This document shows, one piece after another, positions 44,466 to 50,351 of a stretch of DNA of 50,351 nt. The notes beneath the pieces were generated by a model that worked only from the letters and a program-made list of their open reading frames with translations, searched no databases and was not told the origin of the DNA. Position numbers and translations under genes: made by a program. This DNA is from an uncultured Bacilli bacterium. Its GTDB lineage: Bacteria; Bacillota_I; Bacilli_A; RF39; UBA660. The stretch's first letter is position 1. Every line of letters begins with the position of its first letter. The stretch covers positions 1 through 50,351 of the forward strand of contig CALVUM010000083.1 in NCBI GenBank assembly GCA_944363605.1. Direction: 5' to 3'.

Positions 44466-45257
44466 TTAATTTTCACTAATCATTGAGCTTCTAGATTCAA
44501 TTTCAGCAATTTTTTCAAAAACTTCTTCAGCATTATCCACATTAATTTCTGTATATCCAAGTTCTTTTAAAGCTTGAATTCGAACAGTATTTAATTGTTG
44601 AGTTCGACTCAATTTTTCTTCTTTTTTCTTTTCGATTTCTTGGACAAATCTACGATGAGATTCAGTTAGTTTGCTACGTGAAGCTCCCCCATTATTATAA
44701 AGCGTTAGGGCAGAGTAAAGTATTCCTTCAAAAATAAATTGTTTATCTTCATTAAATTTGAATTCGTCTGGCTTTGTAAATCCTGTTATTTTTGACATGT
44801 ATCCAAATATATATTTTATTTCTGGAACATTGCTCATTGATTGTAACATATGGAATAAATATAACAGAGCATAGTAGTTCTCTTCCCTTCTCTCTTCAAC
44901 GCTTAGTTTTTCTTTAAGTAAATTTACAATGTCTGTTAAAAGTACTTGAGATTCTTTATTTAAGTTTTTTAAATCTAAATAGTTATCTATATCATTTGCA
45001 TTTTTCATGCCTTGATTTAAACGATTTTCAACATTCATTAAATAATCTGTTGTTACATTAATTTTTTCTAAAGATGTTTCTGAATCATCAGTTATATCAA
45101 GTAATTTATAAAGAAGAATTTTTTTCTCTTTAGGCCACTTATTTATATCATCAAGTTCTAGGTAATTATATACCATTTGTCTTGACACGCCTAAATATTT
45201 TGCTAATCTTACCTTTGAAATTCCTAATTCTTGTAATAATTCATTTAATTTGTTCAT
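44466..45257 (-). CDS. XRE-family transcriptional regulator
   Basis: 263 residues. An N-terminal HTH (about 1-40: LNELLQELGISKVRLAKYLGVSRQMVYNYL) is followed by a longer helical domain with no recognised family, containing a basic segment (RRFVQEIEKKKEEKLS) and ending in ELGYTEINVDNAEEVF. Start set at ATG 45257 with a GAGTAGG site. The upstream ATG at 45311 lies before the -10 box and cannot be used from the visible promoter. It is divergent in style from neighbours, with a perfect promoter. Targets are unknown. Confidence 0.75.
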   Translation of the reverse strand: MNKLNELLQELGISKVRLAKYLGVSRQMVYNYLELDDINKWPKEKKILLYKLLDITDDSETSLEKINVTTDYLMNVENRLNQGMKNANDIDNYLDLKNLNKESQVLLTDIVNLLKEKLSVEERREENYYALLYLFHMLQSMSNVPEIKYIFGYMSKITGFTKPDEFKFNEDKQFIFEGILYSALTLYNNGGASRSKLTESHRRFVQEIEKKKEEKLSRTQQLNTVRIQALKELGYTEINVDNAEEVFEKIAEIESRSSMISEN

Positions 45258-45293
45258 TTCTATGCCTACTCTCTTTTTAATATTTACATTATC

Positions 45294-45322
45294 ATTATAT
45301 CTACTTAACATTTTTGTGTCAA
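45294..45322 (-). promoter_or_regulatory. Consensus promoter of XRE regulator
   Basis: Minus strand TTGACA (45322-45317), 17-base spacer, TATAAT (45299-45294). A full match to the sigma-A consensus; it lies 29 bases after the mnmA stop. Confidence 0.85.
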
Positions 45323-45351
45323 GTAAAAGGCATAAATTTTTTTAACCCCTT

Positions 45352-46470
45352 TTAGTCGCTTAAATACCAGAGTTTTTCGTTATTTTTAAAAACTTCTTTA
45401 ATTATACCACTTCCTAAGCATTCTTCACCAAGATAGAAAACGCAAAATTGGCCTGGAGTTACAGCTTTTACTTCTTCTGGATAATGAACTTTTACTTCAT
45501 TATTTTCTAAGTATTCTATTTGGATTGGATAATCGCTACCTCGATATCGAAATTTCGCCGTACAAAAAGTCGGGTGAGTGGCGCTAATCCAATTTACTTG
45601 TTCTAAAATACAACAATCACTCATTAAATAAGAGTTATCCTCGCCAAAAGCAATATATAGAATGTTTTTAGAAACACTTTTCCCACAAACATAATGTCTT
45701 TCTTTAAATCCGGATAATCCTACATTTTTTCTCTGACCAATTGTATAATTCATTAGGCCTGTATGTCTTCCAATGACTTCATTTGTTACTACATTGACAA
45801 TATCGCCTGGATTTGGTTTCAAATAGTTATGAATAAATTCTTGAAAATGTCTTTCCCCAATGAAGCATATACCAGTTGAATCTTTTTTAGACGCAACATT
45901 TAGTTTAGCATCTTCAGCAATTTTACGCACTTCTGGTTTGGTTAAATTACCTACAGGAAATAGAACATCTTTTAATTGATCAGGAGTAAGTTGTGCTAGA
46001 AAATAGGTTTGATCTTTATTATTATCTATACCCCTTAAAAGTTTCCCGTTTTCCAATCTTGCGTAATGACCAGTTGCCATATATTTAGCTCCTAATTTAT
46101 ATGCTTCTTTTTTAAATACATCGAATTTAATATATTTATTGCAAAGTAAGTCTGGATTAGGCGTACGTCCCTTTTTTAATTCCTCTAAAAAATATGTGAA
46201 AACATTATCCCAATATTCTTTTATAAAATCTATTCGATGTAAAGGTATCCCTAAAATTTGACAAGTTTTTAAAGCATCCTGATAATCCGCTTCTTGTGGA
46301 CAAATATTACTATCTAAAGTTGGGTTTCCTAAAACATCATTGTTTAATGAGGAATCCCAGTTTCTCATAAATAATCCTTCTACATCATACCCTTCTTGTA
46401 TTAATAAATAAGCACTTACTGCAGAGTCTACTCCCCCACTCATTCCGACAATTACTTTTTTATTTTCCAT
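45352..46470 (-). CDS. mnmA: tRNA-specific 2-thiouridylase MnmA
   Basis: A 372-residue enzyme that thiolates U34 of Lys, Glu and Gln tRNAs. ATP pyrophosphatase motif SGGVDS at 11-16. The catalytic cysteines are in NPDLLCNKYIKF and STGICFIGER, which are conserved in the family. MATGHYAR and YTIGQRKNVGL also match. Start ATG 46470 with AGGAAG upstream. Minus-strand run with spoIIM. Confidence 0.97.
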   Translation of the reverse strand: MENKKVIVGMSGGVDSAVSAYLLIQEGYDVEGLFMRNWDSSLNNDVLGNPTLDSNICPQEADYQDALKTCQILGIPLHRIDFIKEYWDNVFTYFLEELKKGRTPNPDLLCNKYIKFDVFKKEAYKLGAKYMATGHYARLENGKLLRGIDNNKDQTYFLAQLTPDQLKDVLFPVGNLTKPEVRKIAEDAKLNVASKKDSTGICFIGERHFQEFIHNYLKPNPGDIVNVVTNEVIGRHTGLMNYTIGQRKNVGLSGFKERHYVCGKSVSKNILYIAFGEDNSYLMSDCCILEQVNWISATHPTFCTAKFRYRGSDYPIQIEYLENNEVKVHYPEEVKAVTPGQFCVFYLGEECLGSGIIKEVFKNNEKLWYLSD

Positions 46471-46500
46471 AATGCACTTCCTTAACTTTTGTATATTATA

Positions 46501-47079
46501 TCAAAGAATCAAAAAATTAAAAAGTGGTAGGATTTTATTTCCGAATCCCCATAATAAAGTATCATAAATTACGAGAAGAAAAGTGCATAATGCACATCCT
46601 TTAACCAAATGGACAACAATAATACTTGGATCTGTTTTATAAATATATTTTCCAATCATTTTTCTGGCTATTCGAAGGCATTTTGAAAATAAGAACAAAA
46701 GACAAATAAGATAAAATAATTTTGTAATAAGAATAAAAATAATTGAAAAAACAAATCCAGTTAAACCATAGGTTACACTAAATATCCCTATAAGAAAACC
46801 AATGCTCATTCCTTCGTAAAAAATTACTGTACATAAGAAAGGAACTCCAATTGCTAGAAAGCTAGTAACTATTCCTATTACAAACACGAAAAAATGAAAA
46901 AACAAATAATTATATGCACGATTAGAAATATTGTTGACAAAATAAGTTACTTCTTCTTTTAATATATCTATATGAGATACACCTAAATACAACCCAACAA
47001 AGATCCCAAAAATAAGTAAAACTGCTAAGAATAATACGAAATACTGATTTTTTTTAAAATATTCTTTACAATATTTCAA
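46501..47079 (-). CDS. spoIIM: Stage II sporulation protein M
   Basis: A 192-residue polytopic membrane protein (five to six segments) of the SpoIIM family, which anchors SpoIID and SpoIIP at the septum. The N-terminal KYCKEYFKKNQYFVLFLAVL and the central FLAIGVPFLCTVIFYEGMSIGFLIG match family features. Start chosen at the TTG at 47079, because AGGTGAT precedes it by 4 bases; the GTG at 47088 lies inside that site. mnmA lies 30 bases downstream. Confidence 0.85.
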   Translation of the reverse strand: MKYCKEYFKKNQYFVLFLAVLLIFGIFVGLYLGVSHIDILKEEVTYFVNNISNRAYNYLFFHFFVFVIGIVTSFLAIGVPFLCTVIFYEGMSIGFLIGIFSVTYGLTGFVFSIIFILITKLFYLICLLFLFSKCLRIARKMIGKYIYKTDPSIIVVHLVKGCALCTFLLVIYDTLLWGFGNKILPLFNFLIL

Positions 47080-47155
47080 GTTAATCACCTAAGAAAGTAT
47101 ATTTACAAACTTAGAATTTTATGATAAATTTAATAAGAAAAAGTGAGGTTATTTT

Positions 47156-47251
47156 ATGAATAAAAAAGTACGTCAAGTAATTACATGGATTATTTTATTT
47201 ATCATGGTAGCTGGAATTGTAGCTAGTATTGCAGTTTATGCTTTTCAATAA
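47156..47251 (+). CDS. 31-residue membrane protein (DUF4044/Prli42-like)
   Basis: ATG 47156 with GTGAGG upstream encodes a basic head (MNKKVRQVI) and one membrane segment (WIILFIMVAGIVASIAVYAF). Such short single-pass proteins in Firmicutes are annotated DUF4044 or, in Listeria, Prli42, which ties the stressosome to the membrane. The assignment rests on length and layout only. A terminator follows. Confidence 0.6.
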   Translation: MNKKVRQVITWIILFIMVAGIVASIAVYAFQ

Positions 47252-47255
47252 AAAG

Positions 47256-47280
47256 AATCGAGTGAAAATCTCGATTTTTT
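47256..47280 (+). terminator. Terminator of small membrane protein
   Basis: AATCGAG, 7-base loop, CTCGATT, then T-run; overlaps the stop of spoIVB on the other strand. Confidence 0.8.
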
Positions 47281-48268
47281 ATTCGGTATATTTATCTCCT
47301 GTTTCTAACATAGTTGTAATAAATATTCCATATCCGGTTAGAGGATTATCAACAATAACGTGAGTGACTGCTCCTATTAATTTATTATTTTGAACGATTG
47401 GAGAACCACTCATTCCCTGCACTACTCCACCGGTTTTTTCAATGAGGTCTTTATCTGTTATTTCAAAAGTAATATTTTTTATATCACTATACTCTTTGAT
47501 ACTTGTAATTTCGATTTCATATTCTTTTTTTTCTTGACCGCTTAAGACTGTATATATGGAAGCTGTGCCAATTTTTATTTCCTCTGGTTTAGCAATCTCC
47601 ATTACTTTATCATCTAAATTAGCTTCATAAATCCCATAAATACCATGCGAACCATTTGCTAATATGTTTCCATAAATATTTTTATAATTGAAGTTTGCAT
47701 TTTTGGCACCTGCTACACCCGTACTGCTTTTATTAATGCTCGTAATTGTACTTTCAAAAATTTTTCCTGTTCTTACTTCGACTATTTCACTTGTCGTGCT
47801 TTCAATAATTTCATGTCCTAAGGCCCCATATACTTTGGTGCCTGGATCAATGTACGTAAGTGTACCAATACCTGTAATACTATCTTTGACATATAAGCCT
47901 GTCTTATAAATTCCATCTACTTTTTCCAAAGTCATTTTTATTTTCTTTTCTTCATGATTTCTATTTACAATCACTTCTATTTCATTATTTATCATTTCTT
48001 TTTCAATAACTGAAGTCAAATCATTAATAGAAGAAATATTTGTTTGATTTACTTTAACTATTAAATCTCCTATTTGAATTTCAGGTGTGCCTTTTAAGTA
48101 TTCACCATTTACGGGATAAAAACCTATGACCATAACACCTGGTGTTTCAATATGAATTCCTACACTTTCTCCGCCTATTATAACCTTATTTGAATAGGCA
48201 AATACTTGTAAAGGAAATAATAAAATAGTAAGAAAAAATAAAATAATACTTTTATAATTTTTTTTCAT
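47279..48268 (-). CDS. spoIVB: Sporulation peptidase SpoIVB (S55 family)
   Basis: A 329-residue protein with a signal peptide (about 1-25), a PDZ domain (about 30-120, PEIQIGDLIVKVNQ) and an S55 serine peptidase domain. The catalytic histidine is in YGALGHEI and the serine is in VQGMSGSPIV. In Bacillus it is made in the forespore and cleaves SpoIVFA to switch on sigma-K processing. Its presence points to a real late-sporulation signal pathway. No SpoIVF gene is in the window. Confidence 0.94.
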   Translation of the reverse strand: MKKNYKSIILFFLTILLFPLQVFAYSNKVIIGGESVGIHIETPGVMVIGFYPVNGEYLKGTPEIQIGDLIVKVNQTNISSINDLTSVIEKEMINNEIEVIVNRNHEEKKIKMTLEKVDGIYKTGLYVKDSITGIGTLTYIDPGTKVYGALGHEIIESTTSEIVEVRTGKIFESTITSINKSSTGVAGAKNANFNYKNIYGNILANGSHGIYGIYEANLDDKVMEIAKPEEIKIGTASIYTVLSGQEKKEYEIEITSIKEYSDIKNITFEITDKDLIEKTGGVVQGMSGSPIVQNNKLIGAVTHVIVDNPLTGYGIFITTMLETGDKYTE

Positions 48269-48361
48269 TTTTCTCTTCCTTTCTAATCATCATGTAGTAT
48301 AAACATATTTTTATTAAAAATTATGGTAATAGTTACTATGGAAAAAAATGGTTTATCTAAA

Positions 48362-48382
48362 AAAATAGCTTATGTAGCTATT
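48362..48382 (-). terminator. Terminator of surface protein gene
   Basis: AAATAGCT paired perfectly with AGCTATTT around a 5-base loop; on the minus strand a T-run follows. Confidence 0.8.
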
Positions 48383-48386
48383 TGAA

Positions 48387-50048
48387 TTATTGAAGTACAA
48401 TCCGAAAACTTGTCCAAACTAAAGCTCTTCCGTCTCTATTATAAAAATTAAATATTCCAGCATATTGGCCTTGGATTCTTTCTGCTCCACGATAATACCA
48501 AGGACTTCTATTATTTATAGATGTTCCGCCGTCCAGATACCAACTCCCTATCACATAAGTTGTAGGAGAACCTATAGAAGTAAAGTCACTTGTAGCAAAC
48601 GGTCCCATTTCACCTGTTGCATCTCCTAAGATTCTTCGTTGATATTGTGTATATTCTGTAGCATAGATGTAAGTGTCATAATACTTCTTATCTGGAAAGT
48701 CATAACCAGTTGTTAAAGATGTAAGTTCTTGAGTATCATCGTCACATGTTGGGCAACCAAATGTTCCGTTGAAACCTGAATTATATAAACTATTTCTTCC
48801 ACTCATTGGTTGTCCGTTTTCGTCTAATACAACTCCCATCACATATTCCCATGAGCCACCCGCCATATCGTAAATTCCTGTGATATTTCCAGTAGTGCTT
48901 GAGAGAACGCTATTGGGATAAGCTCTATTACACGTGCCATCGTTACACATTATGTTACATTCCAAATGAACTGAACCACTAATTCCACAGGTTGGCTCCT
49001 CATTAGCTTGGTAACCTGTTATATAGCTAGAATTATTGTTCAATCTAATATTTGTTGCACTTCCATAGGAACTATGCTGTAAATAGGCTACTGCTCCCCA
49101 CTCTGTATTTTTCATCATATGACTGTCTAGTTTTCGGTGATAATTATATGAACTATAAAACGCATTTGCTATTTGTATACCTCGCCAACTATAAACATTT
49201 GGTTTGATAATCATTTTACTTGAATCATTAATATTTTGCACAGCTTCAGTTGAACTAGTCGCCCCATTATATCCGGTTTCAAATTTACCAACCCAGAATC
49301 CGGTACTTGGAATACTTAGGAATGCTGGATGAGTCATATAATCTCCAATTTGGCAATTTCCACTTGCTCCACTTGTCATTGGGGTGGTACATTCACTTTC
49401 TTTATTATCATTTGTATCATAATCGCCAAAAATCAAAGGAATCTCATGTACTTTTTTTTCATTTATTTCCGTTAAACTGTCATAGTTTCCTAAATCCCAT
49501 AACTGATATCGATATTTCGGAATCCAGACAAAATAGGACTCTATTGCATCCTCTGGTATCGTATCTCCGGCTAAATAATCTTCACTTTCATCAAATAATA
49601 GGACTGCATTCGCCCAGTTCTTATTCGCATAACTATACCACTCACTTCCAATATCAGCTTTTTTGACAGTTCCATCTTCATCGATCGTTACGGGTATTAA
49701 AGGTTCTTCTAGTACGGGATCAGCACCGTTTAAAAGGGCTTCGCTGTAACCTGTTTTAAAATATAGCTCACATTTGGTTTTGTATTCACTCATATTTTTT
49801 ATTATCGGACTCCAGGTTTTATAATCCCAAATAATATAAGCTTCATTTGTGCAACTACTTCTTGTTTCATCAAATATGTTTCCTCCTTCTTGAGGAATTT
49901 TATTCGTTTTTTCATCATTTAAATAAATAGCTAATTCTATATTTTCCTTTATCGAATATTCTTTTATTTTCTTTTCTCTTTGAAGTAAGATGATCAAGCA
50001 TACCGATATACACATAATTAATATAAAAAGAATAAAACGCTTTTTCAT
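48387..50048 (-). CDS. Surface protein with FGE/C-type-lectin-like domain
   Basis: 553 residues. An N-terminal membrane anchor (about 4-22) precedes a short beta region with paired cysteines (SSCTNEAYIIWD, KTKCELYF). From about 170 it is like the formylglycine-generating-enzyme/C-type-lectin fold: YFVWIPKYRYQLW, GFWVGKFETGYNG, NTEWGAVAYL, ITGIYDMAGGSWEYVMG, and a final YYRGAERIQGQYAGIF then SFRIVL. This end is the part that varies in diversity-generating retroelement targets with this fold. Start ATG 50048 with AGGTGAGA upstream. It has no visible catalytic role. Upstream lies a nine-C tract in a candidate promoter. Confidence 0.8.
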   Translation of the reverse strand: MKKRFILFILIMCISVCLIILLQREKKIKEYSIKENIELAIYLNDEKTNKIPQEGGNIFDETRSSCTNEAYIIWDYKTWSPIIKNMSEYKTKCELYFKTGYSEALLNGADPVLEEPLIPVTIDEDGTVKKADIGSEWYSYANKNWANAVLLFDESEDYLAGDTIPEDAIESYFVWIPKYRYQLWDLGNYDSLTEINEKKVHEIPLIFGDYDTNDNKESECTTPMTSGASGNCQIGDYMTHPAFLSIPSTGFWVGKFETGYNGATSSTEAVQNINDSSKMIIKPNVYSWRGIQIANAFYSSYNYHRKLDSHMMKNTEWGAVAYLQHSSYGSATNIRLNNNSSYITGYQANEEPTCGISGSVHLECNIMCNDGTCNRAYPNSVLSSTTGNITGIYDMAGGSWEYVMGVVLDENGQPMSGRNSLYNSGFNGTFGCPTCDDDTQELTSLTTGYDFPDKKYYDTYIYATEYTQYQRRILGDATGEMGPFATSDFTSIGSPTTYVIGSWYLDGGTSINNRSPWYYRGAERIQGQYAGIFNFYNRDGRALVWTSFRIVLQ

Positions 50049-50114
50049 TGTCTCACCTATTTCTATTATGGTTCATTAGGAGTTATTCTACACATGCCTT
50101 ATTATGTCATATAT

Positions 50115-50143
50115 ATTATATCAAATTTTTTCTTATTACTAAA
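50115..50143 (-). promoter_or_regulatory. Second candidate promoter of surface gene
   Basis: Minus strand TATAAT (50120-50115), 17 bases after a poor -35 (TTTAGT, 50143-50138). It would give a leader of about 60 bases. Confidence 0.45.
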
Positions 50144-50173
50144 AAAATTATCTTAGTTTCCTAAGATAATTTT
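50144..50173 (-). terminator. Perfect 13-bp hairpin with U-tract
   Basis: 13-base arms at 50144-50156 and 50161-50173 with a 4-base loop. On the minus strand seven T follow, so it looks like a terminator for read-through into the surface gene. It overlaps the -10 region of the upstream candidate promoter. Confidence 0.7.
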
Positions 50174-50199
50174 ATCATGTATACCCCCCCCCATGTCAA
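50171..50199 (-). promoter_or_regulatory. Candidate phase-variable promoter with G9 tract
   Basis: Minus strand TTGACA (50199-50194), then T, nine G (50192-50184), seven more bases and GATAAA (50176-50171). The spacer is 17 bases at the present tract length. Any gain or loss of G would shift it from the optimum. TATACA at 50183-50178 is an alternative -10, but at only 10 bases. Confidence 0.5.
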
Positions 50200-50285
50200 T
50201 TTACAGTTGCTTGACAAATTATGAATATAGATCTGCATTTTATTTTGAAGTGAAATCAGCACATTAATTTAGAGAAAAAAAGAAA

Positions 50286-50314
50286 AGGGATATAGATGAT
50301 CATTCTATATCCCT
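50286..50314 (-). terminator. Terminator of a minus-strand gene right of the window
   Basis: GGGATATAG paired with CTATATCCC (50287-50295 and 50305-50313); the minus strand continues into a T-rich run. It implies a minus-strand gene ending beyond 50314. No other gene is seen from 50049 to 50351. Confidence 0.75.
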
Positions 50315-50351
50315 AAAATCATATAAGTAATCCGTATTAATGAGTTCAGTC

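Noticed and set aside
50211..50239. Plus-strand TTGACA near the right end
   Set aside because: No acceptable -10 at 16-18 bases, and no plus-strand gene follows inside the window.
1..50351. CRISPR arrays, tRNA or rRNA genes
   Set aside because: No regularly spaced repeats and no cloverleaf or rRNA signature were seen by eye.
1..50351. Mollicute-type code (TGA as Trp)
   Set aside because: TGG encodes Trp throughout (for example valS), and TGA ends pflB, rarA and xerD at expected lengths.

Overview
The window is AT-rich DNA from a Gram-positive, low-G+C bacterium. Genes use the standard code: TGG is Trp, and TGA is used as a stop, for example by pflB and xerD. Ribosome-binding sites are strong and often read AGGTGAT. 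Gene order matches Bacilli in several places: rpsU-yqeY, gpr-spoIIP-yqxA-lepA-hemW, and a 6S RNA beside tcdA and near rarA. Pyruvate formate-lyase points to an anaerobe. Sporulation genes (gpr, spoIIP, a yqxA-like gene, spoIIM, spoIVB) point to an endospore-former or a recent descendant of one. My inference is an uncultured gut-type member of Bacilli (Erysipelotrichales/RF39-like). The sequence alone does not fix the species.

Layout. 1-2.9 kb: the end of a large surface protein and a duplicated, partly deleted Rpn-type nuclease. 2.9-8.2 kb: pflB-pflA, two GNAT paralogues and obgE. 8.3-12.2 kb: a DUF192 gene and two single-pass membrane proteins with large outer domains. 12.2-13.9 kb: an AAA/DUF4143 ATPase that looks inserted, flanked by a 23-bp direct repeat. 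13.9-17.1 kb: a T-box leader, an unknown gene and valS. 17.2-22.1 kb: an accessory stretch with a truncated surface gene, a flippase-like membrane protein, a pseudopilin, a broken DUF4143 remnant and an intact surface protein. 22.3-33.2 kb: thioredoxin-like membrane proteins, frr, rpsU, yqeY, the gpr-spoIIP-lepA-hemW block and GDPD. 33.2-36.0 kb: a split XRE regulator, a HerA-like ATPase and a lipoprotein. 36.1-40.0 kb: 6S RNA, tcdA, gpsA, rarA and xerD. 40.1-44.1 kb: a small basic ORF, an unknown protein, a ZIP transporter, and ABC-transporter and helicase remnants. 44.5-48.3 kb, mostly minus strand: XRE regulator, mnmA, spoIIM and spoIVB. 48.4-50.05 kb: a surface protein with a formylglycine-enzyme/C-type-lectin-like fold.

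The most interesting signal is in the surface proteins. Three related genes (window start, 17.6-18.1 kb and 20.1-22.1 kb) share conserved flanks but have unrelated segments of about 100 bp just before the conserved C-terminal tail. By hand count these segments are about 43-53% G+C and rich in C-ending codons, unlike the A/T-ending usage around them. This resembles the variable region of diversity-generating retroelement targets, or a recombining cassette. No reverse transcriptase or template repeat is visible here. The fourth surface gene ends in a different, lectin-like fold and has a nine-base C/G homopolymer inside a candidate promoter spacer, the classic layout of a phase-variable promoter. 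Together they suggest a diversified and switchable cell surface. The repeat-flanked ATPase, the split regulator and several gene fragments show that the same regions are prone to rearrangement.
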